From: Syntrophopropionicum propionicicum_A
GTDB lineage: Bacteria; Bacillota; Desulfotomaculia; Desulfotomaculales; Pelotomaculaceae
DNA length: 64,000 bases
Direction of reading: 5' to 3'
Assembly: GCF_048984525.1 (NCBI RefSeq)
Contig: NZ_JBMGJC010000001.1
Coordinates: 62,001 to 126,000 of the forward strand
The notes under the pieces are model-generated. The model was given only the letters and a program-made list of their open reading frames with translations, searched no databases and was not told the origin of the DNA. A program made the position numbers and the translations under genes. Shown here in pieces: positions 1 through 8,264 of the stretch. Position 1 is the stretch's first letter; the number at the start of each line of letters is the position of its first letter.

Positions 1-419
1 GCATGGGCCTCGACCACAGGGTAACACAGGTGATCCCTTTTGAAATACTCCTGCCCGCGGTTGGCCAGGGGGCGGTCGGGGTGGAAGCAGCCTCTGACAA
101 TGTTGAAATGCTCGCCCTGCTTAAAAACATAGATCACAAAGAGTCGCGCCTGGCTGTAAGCGCTGAAAGGGCATTACTAAGAAAACTCGAAGGCGGCTGC
201 CAGGTGCCGATCGGTGCGCATGCTGCGGTTGAAGGAGAATGTCTGCGCCTGGAGGGAGCTGTTGTCAGCCTTGACGGCGCGGAAATGGTGCGCACATCCT
301 TGATTGGAGACGCCGCGGACGCTGAAGACATTGGTGTCAGGCTGGCAGAAAAGCTTTTGGAAACAGGCGCGGGCGAAATATTAAACATGATGCGACAGGA
401 GAACAGGTGCGATGGATAA
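1..419 (+). CDS. hemC: Porphobilinogen deaminase (hydroxymethylbilane synthase), C-terminal part
   Basis: This is the 3' end of a gene that begins before the window; about 138 codons are visible in the frame starting at base 3. HemC polymerises four porphobilinogen units into hydroxymethylbilane using a dipyrromethane cofactor bound to a Cys. The visible part contains the family signatures LPAVGQGA and, in the C-terminal domain, LRKLEGGCQVPIGAHA, whose Cys is the expected cofactor attachment residue. The stop codon overlaps the start of the next gene by 8 bases, so the two are translationally coupled. The internal ATG at base 3 is not a real start. Confidence 0.95.
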   Translation, partial: MGLDHRVTQVIPFEILLPAVGQGAVGVEAASDNVEMLALLKNIDHKESRLAVSAERALLRKLEGGCQVPIGAHAAVEGECLRLEGAVVSLDGAEMVRTSLIGDAADAEDIGVRLAEKLLETGAGEILNMMRQENRCDG

Positions 420-1935
420 AGGTATCGTTTATCTGGTAGGCGCGGGTCCCGGCGATCCAAAGCTGATCACTGTAAAAGGCCTGGAGTGCATCCAGAAAAG
501 TGACACGATTATATACGACCGGCTGGTCAGTGATAGGATGCTCTCGTTCGCCAGGCCCGGAGCGGAGATAGTATATGTCGGCAAATCGCCTGAGCGCCAT
601 ACCCTTACCCAGTCGGAAATAAACAGGCTCCTGGTTGAAAAGGCTTTAAAAGGTAAGACTGTTACCAGGCTTAAGGGAGGAGACCCTTTTGTTTTCGGCC
701 GGGGCGGGGAAGAGGCTGAGGCTCTGGCGGCCGCCGGTGTGCTTTTTGAAATTGTGCCCGGAGTTACTTCCGCCATCGCGGCGGCGGCATACGCGGGGAT
801 CCCGGTGACGCACCGGGACTTCACCTCTACCTTCGCCGTCATTACAGGCAATGAAGACCCTTTAAAAGAGGATTCAAGCATAGATTGGGCCAAAATATCG
901 ACTGGGGCGGGCACCCTGGTCTTCCTGATGGGGATGGCGAACCTGCCGCACATTACAAAACGCCTGGTGGAAAACGGCCGGTCTCCCAAAACTCCGGCCG
1001 CCCTCGTAAGGTGGGGCACCAGGCCGGAGCAGCGCACGCTGGTGGGAACGCTGGAAGACATCAGCCGGAAGGCGGAAAGTGAAGGATTTAAGAATCCCGC
1101 CCTGATTATTATAGGAGAGGTCGTCAGGCTGCGGGAAAAACTGAGCTGGTTTGAAAAAAAGCCCCTATTCGGCAAAAGGATTTTAGTGACACGTTCAAGG
1201 GAACAGGCCAGTGTTCTATCAGAGGCGCTTGAGGCGTTGGGAGCGGAACCTCTGGAGTTTCCAACTATCAGCGTGGTGGAGCCGGAAGATTTTGGCCCTC
1301 TTGACCTGGCTTTGGATAACCTCGGGAGTTACCAGTGGGTAATTTTCACTAGCGTCAACGGCGTGGAGTCATTTTTTAAGAGGCTGCGTTATCACCGCAA
1401 GGATGTCCGTGAACTTTACGGTGCAAAACTTTGCGCTATCGGTCCCAAAACAAGGGAAGCCCTGGAAAATTACGGACTCATTGTGGATTATGTGCCTGTT
1501 GAATTCCGTGCCGAGGAAATACTGAAGGTTTTACAGGGAAAAGTGGCGGCGGGAGACAGGGTATTAATGCCGCGCGCCGACATCGCCAGAAAAATACTGC
1601 CGGAGTCATTGTCACGCCTGGGCGCCCAGGTTGACGAAGTGACTGCCTACCGCACCGTGCCGGGAGAGGGACAGGGCGGCCGCATAGCGGAGATGTTGAA
1701 AAAAGGCGAAATACATGGCATAACATTTACCAGTTCCTCCACTGTGCGTAATTTTGTCAATATGCTCGGCGCCACCGATATAAAAAGCTTACTGGGGAAT
1801 GTGACCGTGGCCTGCATCGGGCCTGTCACTGCGGATACCGCCAGGGAGATGGGCATCGAGGCGGACCTGGTGGCGGAAGAGTATACGATTGAAGGACTGA
1901 TCAAAGCCATATTGAATTATTATAAGAGTATATAA
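412..1935 (+). CDS. cobA-hemD: Fused uroporphyrinogen-III C-methyltransferase / uroporphyrinogen-III synthase
   Basis: A 507-residue fusion. Residues 1 to about 245 are SAM uroporphyrinogen-III methyltransferase (SUMT): the N-terminal YLVGAGPGDPKLIT loop and the GGDPFVFGRGGEE motif bind SAM. Residues from about 255 onward are HemD, which closes and inverts hydroxymethylbilane to uroporphyrinogen III (ILVTRSREQA, FTSVNGVE and a late FTSSSTVRNF segment). The fusion makes uroporphyrinogen III and methylates it to precorrin-2 in one polypeptide, which feeds siroheme and hence the Ahb heme genes downstream. The start overlaps hemC by 8 bases. The fused layout is common in Clostridia. The precorrin-2 dehydrogenase/chelatase is not in the window and probably lies upstream. 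Confidence 0.96.
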   Translation: MDKGIVYLVGAGPGDPKLITVKGLECIQKSDTIIYDRLVSDRMLSFARPGAEIVYVGKSPERHTLTQSEINRLLVEKALKGKTVTRLKGGDPFVFGRGGEEAEALAAAGVLFEIVPGVTSAIAAAAYAGIPVTHRDFTSTFAVITGNEDPLKEDSSIDWAKISTGAGTLVFLMGMANLPHITKRLVENGRSPKTPAALVRWGTRPEQRTLVGTLEDISRKAESEGFKNPALIIIGEVVRLREKLSWFEKKPLFGKRILVTRSREQASVLSEALEALGAEPLEFPTISVVEPEDFGPLDLALDNLGSYQWVIFTSVNGVESFFKRLRYHRKDVRELYGAKLCAIGPKTREALENYGLIVDYVPVEFRAEEILKVLQGKVAAGDRVLMPRADIARKILPESLSRLGAQVDEVTAYRTVPGEGQGGRIAEMLKKGEIHGITFTSSSTVRNFVNMLGATDIKSLLGNVTVACIGPVTADTAREMGIEADLVAEEYTIEGLIKAILNYYKSI

Positions 1936-2003
1936 ATTAAGGCCATTTAAAAAATTCAAAACATTTGAAAGAAATATAATTCGAAGTAAAGGTGTGAGAT
2001 GGA

Positions 2004-3179
2004 ATGATCAGTGTGACCAAGCTATTATGCGATACAGAATACTTTGGTGACTCGCTGCGCTACAGCCAGAATTCAGTGGGGCAGGTCAACGGCGCGTTTG
2101 CAGGACACGGCCCGGTAGTCGTCTGGAACAGCACCCGTACCTGCAACCTTAAATGCATCCACTGTTATTCAAACTCCGAGTCAAAAAAATACGAAGGCGA
2201 GCTGGACACCAAAGAAGCGCTGCGTTTTATCGACCACCTGGCTGAATTTAAGGTGCCGGTGATCCTTTTTTCAGGCGGGGAACCGCTGTTGCGGGAAGAC
2301 CTGATGACCCTGGCGGCCCACGCGAAAAGCAAGGGGATCAGGCCGACCATTTCGACTAACGGTACACTGTTGAACCGTGAGCTGACCGCATCATTAAAGA
2401 ACCTGGGTATAGGCTATATTGGTGTCAGCCTGGACGGTATCGGTGAAAACAACGACCGTTTTCGCGGCCGCGAGGGGGCCTTTGCAGCTGCCCTGGCAGG
2501 GATAAGGAGCTGCCGGGAGGCAGGCCAGAGAGTCGGGCTGCGCTTTACTATAAACAGGCATAATTACAGTGAATTGAACGCCATCTTCGATCTTATTGAA
2601 GAAGAGAATATACCCAGGGTATGTTTTTACCACCTGGTTTACGCCGGCCGGGGCAGCAAGATGGTGGACGAGGACGTTACCAGAGAAGAAGCCCGCCAGG
2701 CTTTGGACCTGATCATGGAACGCACCATGGAATTTCACAGGCGCGGCCTGCAAAAAGAAATCTTAACAGTTGATAACCATGCGGACGGAGTTTATATTTA
2801 CCTGAAGCTAAAAGAAAAAGACCCGGAGCGGGCCAGGCAGGTGTTGGAGCTGCTGCGCCTGAACGGCGGCAACCGGACCGGCATAGCCATAGGCGCCGTT
2901 GACTGGTACGGCAACGTACACCCGGACCAGTTCACCCAGAACCACACCTTCGGCAACGTCAGGGAAAGGAAGTTCGGTGACATCTGGACGGATACCACAC
3001 AGCCGGTCCTGGCCGGCCTGAAAAACCGCAAGCCCCTGCTCAAGGGCCGCTGTGCCGCCTGCAGGTGGCTGGACGTCTGCAACGGGAATTTCAGGGCCAG
3101 GGCTGAGGCGGTAACAGGAGATTTCTGGGCGTCGGACCCCGCCTGCTATCTGACCGACGAAGAGATCGGGTTAAGTTAA
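2004..3179 (+). CDS. ahbC: Radical SAM AhbC/NirJ1-type protein, didecarboxysiroheme to Fe-coproporphyrin III
   Basis: A 391-residue radical SAM enzyme with the CNLKCIHC [4Fe-4S]/SAM motif at Cys47, Cys51 and Cys54, the SAM-binding FSGGEP motif near residue 90, and a C-terminal Cys-rich SPASM-like segment (CAACRWLDVC and a later ACYL). The N-terminus, with VVVWNSTRTCNLKC, is typical of AhbC/NirJ1. AhbC removes the two acetate side chains of 12,18-didecarboxysiroheme to give Fe-coproporphyrin III. The assignment to AhbC rather than heme d1 NirJ rests on context: ahbD, ahbA, ahbB, hemB and hemL surround it and there is no nirS-type gene in the window. Start ATG is preceded by an AAAGGTG ribosome site. 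Confidence 0.88.
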   Translation: MISVTKLLCDTEYFGDSLRYSQNSVGQVNGAFAGHGPVVVWNSTRTCNLKCIHCYSNSESKKYEGELDTKEALRFIDHLAEFKVPVILFSGGEPLLREDLMTLAAHAKSKGIRPTISTNGTLLNRELTASLKNLGIGYIGVSLDGIGENNDRFRGREGAFAAALAGIRSCREAGQRVGLRFTINRHNYSELNAIFDLIEEENIPRVCFYHLVYAGRGSKMVDEDVTREEARQALDLIMERTMEFHRRGLQKEILTVDNHADGVYIYLKLKEKDPERARQVLELLRLNGGNRTGIAIGAVDWYGNVHPDQFTQNHTFGNVRERKFGDIWTDTTQPVLAGLKNRKPLLKGRCAACRWLDVCNGNFRARAEAVTGDFWASDPACYLTDEEIGLS

Positions 3180-3438
3180 AAAAAACAATTTTCACAAGAT
3201 TAACAGGATTTAGAGGATTAACAAGATTAAATAATCTAAATAAAATTAATATATATAATGATTTTTAAAATTATTGTAATATTGTATAAATATATTTCCA
3301 ATTTATTATTTAATCCTGCAAATCTTGATAATCTTGTTAATCCTGTGTAAGTGCATTATTTAGTTCATTATTAATCCAGTAGATCTTAATAATATTCTAA
3401 ATCCTGTGATAAATATTTAGTTTTTGGAGGGATTATGC
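3180..3438. repeat. AT-rich inverted-repeat element between ahbC and hemB (empty copy)
   Basis: A left arm at 3192-3230, beginning TCACAAGATTAACAGGA, is answered by an inverted right arm at 3310-3347, ending AATCTTGTTAATCCTGTG. A third degenerate right-arm copy lies at 3372-3412. The middle is pure AT-rich DNA with no gene. The 17 bases of the left end and the 18 bases of the right end are identical to the outer ends of the element at 53131-53882, which carries a gene. Related arms occur at 48358-48512 and in variant form near 34945-35025. Confidence 0.75.
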
Positions 3439-4413
3439 ATGCCATTTCCTGAACAGCGGCCGAGGCGGTTAAGAATTAATGAAAACATACGCCGCATGGT
3501 TCGCGAGAACAGCCTGTCTGTGGACGACCTGGTCTACCCTGTCTTTGTCTGCCACGGCAGCGGACAGTCCTTTCCCATAGATTCAATGCCCGGTATATAC
3601 CGATATTCTGTGGACATGCTGCTCAGGGAGCTTGAAGAGATAGTAAAATTAAAAATACCCGCCATACTTCCTTTTGGCCTGCCGGCCCAAAAAGACGAAG
3701 CCGGCTCCGGGGCATATGCCGAGGACGGCATCATCCAGCAGGCAGTGCGGGCGGTCAAAAGAGAGTACCCGGACCTGACGGTTATCACTGATCTCTGCCT
3801 CTGCGAGTATACGGATCACGGTCACTGCGGCATTATTCTGGATAATTACGTTATGAATGACCCCACCCTTGAGCTGCTGGCAAGGACCGCGGTGTCGCAC
3901 GCCGCTGCCGGGGCTGATATAATAGCACCTTCCGATATGATGGACGGCAGGGTGGGCGCCATACGCACAGCCCTTGATAAAAATGGTTATGTCAACATAC
4001 CGGTCATGGCTTATTCAGCCAAATACTGCTCGGCCTTTTACGGGCCGTTCAGGGACGCGGCTGATTCAGCTCCCAAATTCGGTGACAGGAGATCATACCA
4101 GATGGACCCGGCCAATTCGGACGAGGCGCTGCGCGAGGTCCGGCTAGACATAGAAGAAGGGGCGGACATTGTTATGGTTAAGCCTGCCCTGGCCTATATG
4201 GACATTATAAGGCGGGTCAGGGATGAATTCGGCTTCCCCGTAGCGGCCTACAATGTCAGCGGGGAATACAGCATGGTCAAGGCAGCAGCCAATAACGGCT
4301 GGGTTGATGAAAAACGTATCGTGATGGAAATACTGACCGGCATCAAGCGTGCCGGCGCCGATATTGTGATCACCTACCACGCCAGAGAAGCAGCCAAGTG
4401 GCTGCAAGATTAG
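3439..4413 (+). CDS. hemB: Delta-aminolevulinic acid dehydratase (porphobilinogen synthase)
   Basis: A 324-residue HemB, which condenses two 5-aminolevulinate molecules to porphobilinogen. It shows the Zn-type cysteine loop (LCLCEYTDHGHCG, about residues 117-129), the first active-site Lys region (MAYSAKYCSAFYGPFRDA) and the Schiff-base Lys in VMVKPALAYMD. The length is normal for the family. The start was placed at the ATG of MPFPEQRPRRLR because a GGAGG sits 8 bases before it; an in-frame TTG 15 bases upstream overlaps that site. It sits between two radical SAM heme genes, an arrangement known from Clostridia that use the Ahb route. Confidence 0.96.
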   Translation: MPFPEQRPRRLRINENIRRMVRENSLSVDDLVYPVFVCHGSGQSFPIDSMPGIYRYSVDMLLRELEEIVKLKIPAILPFGLPAQKDEAGSGAYAEDGIIQQAVRAVKREYPDLTVITDLCLCEYTDHGHCGIILDNYVMNDPTLELLARTAVSHAAAGADIIAPSDMMDGRVGAIRTALDKNGYVNIPVMAYSAKYCSAFYGPFRDAADSAPKFGDRRSYQMDPANSDEALREVRLDIEEGADIVMVKPALAYMDIIRRVRDEFGFPVAAYNVSGEYSMVKAAANNGWVDEKRIVMEILTGIKRAGADIVITYHAREAAKWLQD

Positions 4414-4665
4414 TCTTCGGACGTCAGACGTCGGAAAAGAAAAAACCACTTTATAGATTACGGAATGGGGAAACGCCACCTGTAGGTGCGGCTTCAGCCG
4501 CACAATGGCCGGATAAATCCGACCCTACAAAAGCAAAGCTAATTACTGCGGGATGAAACATGATAGGGAATTATATAATTCCCGATTAAATGCTCAGATA
4601 AATCCGACTTAAATTCTGACATCTGACCTCTGACCACCGACTTCTGAATAAGGGGGGATAAATTT
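4414..4665. other. Gene-free gap with repeat DNA before ahbD
   Basis: No gene is seen here. The gap holds a GACGTC-containing near-palindrome at about 4417-4437, a two-hairpin REP-like repeat at 4482-4529 (described separately), and just before ahbD a run of TCTGAC/CTCTGAC-type short direct repeats at about 4613-4646, partly the reverse complement of the left palindrome. The outer repeats therefore seem to bracket the REP-like unit. An AGGGGGG ribosome site at 4651-4657 belongs to ahbD. Confidence 0.5.
4482..4529. repeat. Two-hairpin REP-like repeat, copy 1
   Basis: A 48-base unit starting GTAGGTGCGGCTTCAGCCGC and ending CCGACCCTACA. It contains a 7-bp hairpin (TGCGGCT/AGCCGCA), a 5-bp hairpin (CGGAT/ATCCG) and an outer stem GTAGG/CCTAC, so the whole unit can fold as a three-way junction. 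It matches the copy at 29211-29258 at 46 of 48 positions. It lies in an intergenic gap. Confidence 0.8.
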
Positions 4666-5658
4666 TTGATTATTTCCTGGAACACAACCAACGCGTGCAA
4701 CATGTACTGCAAGCACTGCTACCGCGACGCGGGCGCCAAAGCGGCGGATGAACTGGACACTGCTGAAGGGAAGGCGCTGATCGACCAGATTGCCGAAGCC
4801 GGCTTCAAGATAATGATCTTCAGCGGCGGCGAGCCGCTCATGCGTGAAGATATCTTCACACTGGTAAGCCACGCCAGGGAAAGAGGACTCAGGCCTGTCT
4901 TTGGCACTAACGGTACCCTTATTACCGGTAAGGTTGCGCAGAAACTGAAGGAATCAGGGGCGATGGCCATGGGCATCAGCCTGGACAGCACTGATGCTGA
5001 AAAACACGACCAGTTCAGGGCTACCCCCGGCGCCTGGCAGGGAGCTTTAGACGGCATGGCTGCGTGCCGGGAGGCTGGCCTGCCTTTTCAGATCCATACG
5101 ACTGTTATGGACTGGAATATGGACGAGGTGGAAAAACTGACAGACCTGGCGGTGGAAATCGGGGCCATCGGGCATCACATATTTTTCCTGGTGCCCACGG
5201 GGAGGGCGGTTGATATCGAAGCGGAATCACTGAGGGCCGAACAGTACGAAGAACTTCTGCACAGGATCATGAAAAAGCAGGTTGAAACAAAAATAGAGCT
5301 CAAGCCCACCTGCGCGCCCCAATTTATGAGGATTGCTTCACAGCTGGGAATAAAGACCCGTTTCAGTAAGGGGTGCCTGGCTGGAATATCTTACTGCATA
5401 ATCAGCCCCAAAGGAATAGTCCAGCCCTGCGCGTACCTGAACATATCCGCCGGAAATGTCCGCGAAACACCTTTTGGAGATATCTGGCGCAATTCGGAAA
5501 TATTTAATAACCTGCGTACGGAGAAATACAGCGGCGGCTGCGGCGCCTGCGGTTATAAAAAAATCTGCGGCGGCTGCCGGGCCCGGGCTTATTATTACCA
5601 TAATGACTACATGGCGGAGGAGCCATGGTGCCTGTACCAGGGGCGGAAGGGCTATTAA
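4666..5658 (+). CDS. ahbD: Radical SAM AhbD/NirJ2-type heme b synthase
   Basis: A 330-residue radical SAM protein with CNMYCKHC at Cys11, Cys15 and Cys18, FSGGEPLMR near residue 50, and a C-terminal Cys cluster (CGACGYKKICGGC) typical of auxiliary Fe-S binding. AhbD converts the two propionates at positions 2 and 4 of Fe-coproporphyrin III to vinyl groups, giving heme b. The proposed start is TTG at 4666, 8 bases after AGGGGGG; no ATG fits because the Cys motif is already at residue 11. It is followed after 3 bases by ahbA. The choice between AhbD and NirJ2 is by context and by the WNTTNACN N-terminus. Confidence 0.87.
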   Translation: MIISWNTTNACNMYCKHCYRDAGAKAADELDTAEGKALIDQIAEAGFKIMIFSGGEPLMREDIFTLVSHARERGLRPVFGTNGTLITGKVAQKLKESGAMAMGISLDSTDAEKHDQFRATPGAWQGALDGMAACREAGLPFQIHTTVMDWNMDEVEKLTDLAVEIGAIGHHIFFLVPTGRAVDIEAESLRAEQYEELLHRIMKKQVETKIELKPTCAPQFMRIASQLGIKTRFSKGCLAGISYCIISPKGIVQPCAYLNISAGNVRETPFGDIWRNSEIFNNLRTEKYSGGCGACGYKKICGGCRARAYYYHNDYMAEEPWCLYQGRKGY

Positions 5659-5661
5659 ATT

Positions 5662-6114
5662 ATGAAGACTGATCAAGTTGACAAGAAGCTGCTCAACCTG
5701 ATCCAGGCAGATTTCCCGCTGTCGCCTGAACCTTACCGGGAAATCGGGGAGGCGCTGGGCATAACCGAGGAAGACGTGCTGGCAAGGCTCAGGCATATGA
5801 TCGACAGCGGGCTGATACGACGCCTCGGCGGCATATTTGATTCGGGAATGATGGGCTACCACAGCACTCTCTGTGCCATGAAGGTTGATAAAAATAGGAT
5901 AGATGAGGTCGCCGCCGTGGTTAACTCGCATCCCGGTGTCACTCACAATTATTTGAGAGAGCATGATTTCAACATGTGGTTTACGGTCACGGCCCCGTCT
6001 AAAGAAGAACTTGACGAAATTATATTTAAAATTAAAAGAGATACCGGCATTAAAGATGTTTTAAACCTCCCGGCGCAAAAGCTTTTTAAAATAAGAGTAA
6101 ACTTTGAACTTTAA
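5662..6114 (+). CDS. ahbA: Siroheme decarboxylase subunit AhbA (Lrp/AsnC-like)
   Basis: A 150-residue protein with an N-terminal winged helix-turn-helix-like region and a C-terminal Lrp/AsnC-type fold. AhbA and AhbB form the heterodimer that removes the two acetate carboxyls at C12 and C18 of siroheme. These proteins look like transcription regulators (historically NirD/NirG/NirL/NirH) but act as enzymes. Visible features are the IRRLGGIFDS strand-turn and the conserved NYLREHDFNMWFT segment that carries the substrate-binding His. It begins 3 bases after ahbD and its end overlaps the long reading frame of ahbB. Confidence 0.88.
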   Translation: MKTDQVDKKLLNLIQADFPLSPEPYREIGEALGITEEDVLARLRHMIDSGLIRRLGGIFDSGMMGYHSTLCAMKVDKNRIDEVAAVVNSHPGVTHNYLREHDFNMWFTVTAPSKEELDEIIFKIKRDTGIKDVLNLPAQKLFKIRVNFEL

Positions 6115-6127
6115 TCGGGGTGTCTGT

Positions 6128-6595
6128 ATGCTTTCAGGTTTGGACAGGCAAATTATTAAAGAACTGCAAAACGGGCTGCCCCTGGCAGTCCGTCCCTATA
6201 AAATAATCGGCGACAGGCTGAACATGACCGAAAAAGAGCTGATAGACCGGGTCAGGTATTTAATTGAAAACGGTTTTATCAGGCGTTTCGGCGCGGCTGT
6301 AAGGCACCAGGACCTGGGCTTTAAGGCCAACGCCATGGTCGTTTGGGATGTTCCAGACGAAAGGGTAAATGATATTGGCGTCATAATGGCGGGATTCAGG
6401 GAAGTTACCCATTGCTACCAGCGCCCCCGCTTTCCCAACTGGCCGTACAACCTTTTTACCATGGTGCACGGGCGCTCCAGGGAGGAGTGCGCCAAAATTG
6501 CCGGATTTATTTCACAGGCCGTTGGTATTAAAAAATACGATCTTTTGTTCAGCACCGCCGAGCTAAAAAAAATCAGCATGCGTTATTTTGAATGA
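6128..6595 (+). CDS. ahbB: Siroheme decarboxylase subunit AhbB (Lrp/AsnC-like)
   Basis: A 155-residue partner of AhbA, with IRRFGAAVRHQDLGF and the THCYQRPRFPNWPYNLF segment characteristic of AhbB, in which conserved His and Arg residues contact the substrate carboxylates. The start was put at the ATG at 6128 after a CGGGGTG site. A TTG 24 bases upstream that overlaps ahbA is in frame but has no better ribosome site. Together with ahbA it supplies didecarboxysiroheme to AhbC. Confidence 0.88.
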   Translation: MLSGLDRQIIKELQNGLPLAVRPYKIIGDRLNMTEKELIDRVRYLIENGFIRRFGAAVRHQDLGFKANAMVVWDVPDERVNDIGVIMAGFREVTHCYQRPRFPNWPYNLFTMVHGRSREECAKIAGFISQAVGIKKYDLLFSTAELKKISMRYFE

Positions 6596-6637
6596 AATAA
6601 AAAACCTTGATTGATTTTAAAGGGGGATAAATAAAAA

Positions 6638-7939
6638 ATGCATAAAGGCTATGCCAGGTCCATATCTTTGTACAATGAAGCGCTGAAGTACATACCGGGC
6701 GGCGTCAACAGCCCTGTAAGGGCATTTAAATCGGTGGGTTTAAACCCAGTTTTCATTAAAAGAGGCGAGGGCTCGAAAATATATGATGAAGACGGCAATG
6801 AATACATAGACTACGTGGGGTCCTGGGGACCTCTAATCTTGGGGCACCGTCACCCGCGTGTTATTGAGGCGCTGGAGCGGTGCTTAAAAGATACCGGGAC
6901 CAGTTTTGGGGCGCCAACCGAGCTTGAAACAATACTGGCCTCCATGGTTATTGAAGCAGTGCCGTCAGTCGAAATGCTAAGGCTGGTAAACTCCGGCACC
7001 GAGGCCACAATGAGCGCGTTGAGGCTGGCCCGTGGTTACACCGGAAGAAATAAAATAGTAAAGTTTGCAGGCTGTTATCATGGCCATGCCGATTTTTTAT
7101 TAATAAAAGCGGGATCAGGCGCTCTTACGCTGGGAGTTCCCACCAGTCCCGGGGTGCCCGCTGAAACAGCTGTTAATACGATAACAGCTGACTATAACAA
7201 CATAGATAAGCTGAAAGAGATATTTGAAAAAGTTGGAGAAGATATCGCCGCTGTTATTGTTGAGCCTGTGGCGGGCAACATGGGTGTTGTTCTTCCCGCG
7301 CCGGGTTTTCTGGAAGGCCTGAGGGAAATTACCAGCAGTTATGGCAGCCTTTTGATATTTGACGAAGTAATGACCGGTTTCCGGGTATCATACGGGGGGG
7401 CGCAAGAACTTTATGGCGTTACTCCCGATCTTACAACCCTGGGCAAGGTTATTGGCGGAGGTCTTCCAGTAGGCGCGTACGGCGGGAAAAAAGAAATAAT
7501 GGAGCACGTCTCTCCGGCCGGGCCGGTATACCAGGCCGGAACATTATCCGGAAACCCTCTGGCGGTTACCGCCGGTATAGCCACCCTGGAAATATTAAAA
7601 CAACCGGGTATTTACAATGACTTGGATAGGAAGGCGGCAATGCTGGAGGACGGGCTGAAAGAATCAGCCTCGGAGGCAGGGGTAGACTTGAGCGTAAACC
7701 GGGTAGGGTCCATGCTCAGCGCTTTCTTTACCGGCGGCAAAGTAACCGATTTTGCCACCGCATGTTTGTCAAACACTGAGTATTTCAAGTCCTTTTTTAA
7801 GTCGATGATTGAATGCGGCGTATATATCGCGCCTTCCCAGTATGAGGCGGCTTTTATATCCACCGCTCATAGTGATAATGATATTGTATACACATTGGCA
7901 TCAGCCAGGAAATCAATACACTTAATCAAAAAGTATTAA
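6638..7939 (+). CDS. hemL: Glutamate-1-semialdehyde 2,1-aminomutase
   Basis: A 433-residue PLP enzyme that isomerises glutamate-1-semialdehyde to 5-aminolevulinate, the first committed heme precursor. Visible marks are PGGVNSPVRAF at the N-terminus, the NSGTEATMSALRLAR cofactor-phosphate loop, FDEVMTGFR, and TLGKVIGGGLPVGAYGG with the PLP-binding Lys. Length is normal. A GGGGG ribosome site lies upstream of ATG. It is the last gene of the heme cluster, and it shows that ALA is made from glutamyl-tRNA (C5 route). Confidence 0.96.
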   Translation: MHKGYARSISLYNEALKYIPGGVNSPVRAFKSVGLNPVFIKRGEGSKIYDEDGNEYIDYVGSWGPLILGHRHPRVIEALERCLKDTGTSFGAPTELETILASMVIEAVPSVEMLRLVNSGTEATMSALRLARGYTGRNKIVKFAGCYHGHADFLLIKAGSGALTLGVPTSPGVPAETAVNTITADYNNIDKLKEIFEKVGEDIAAVIVEPVAGNMGVVLPAPGFLEGLREITSSYGSLLIFDEVMTGFRVSYGGAQELYGVTPDLTTLGKVIGGGLPVGAYGGKKEIMEHVSPAGPVYQAGTLSGNPLAVTAGIATLEILKQPGIYNDLDRKAAMLEDGLKESASEAGVDLSVNRVGSMLSAFFTGGKVTDFATACLSNTEYFKSFFKSMIECGVYIAPSQYEAAFISTAHSDNDIVYTLASARKSIHLIKKY

Positions 7940-8264
7940 AGATATTTTTCCAATTTTGTTTATCATTTAAAATATAAAAATGAATTAAATTCTTGCAATT
8001 ATTAGATAATTTCTAACCATAAAAACCTTTATTTTAAAAATTTAATTTTATTAAGTATTTTTTTTAATACAGAAGTTTTTCCAGAAGGAATATTAACATT
8101 TTTACAGAATCCTTCTGGTTAATATTTGTTTAGGAGCTTAAATATATTTTATCTCTTAAGTGTGGGAGGAGGTGGATTGAGGCAAAAGTAGCTTTTTGAG
8201 TTCAGCTTTGTAGTTTTTTAGCGGTGTAAGACTTTAAGGTATTAAGCAAGGGAGGTACAGACTT
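7940..8264. other. Long AT-rich leader between hemL and the hydrogenase operon
   Basis: About 325 bases without a gene. The one clear structure is a pair of interleaved inverted repeats at 8081-8126: CCAGAAGGA (8081-8089) pairs with TCCTTCTGG (8110-8118), and ATATTAAC (8090-8097) pairs with GTTAATAT (8118-8125). The order A-B-A'-B' is that of a pseudoknot or of two mutually exclusive hairpins. It probably holds the hydC promoter, but no convincing -35/-10 pair is evident. Confidence 0.5.

Noticed and set aside
429..1175. Long open frame antisense to cobA-hemD
   Set aside because: Shadow of a GC-rich coding strand; the sense gene is unambiguous.
2004..5658. Heme d1 synthesis by NirJ1/NirJ2
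   Set aside because: No nirS or other heme d1-specific genes; ahbA/ahbB, hemB and hemL context favours heme b by the Ahb route.
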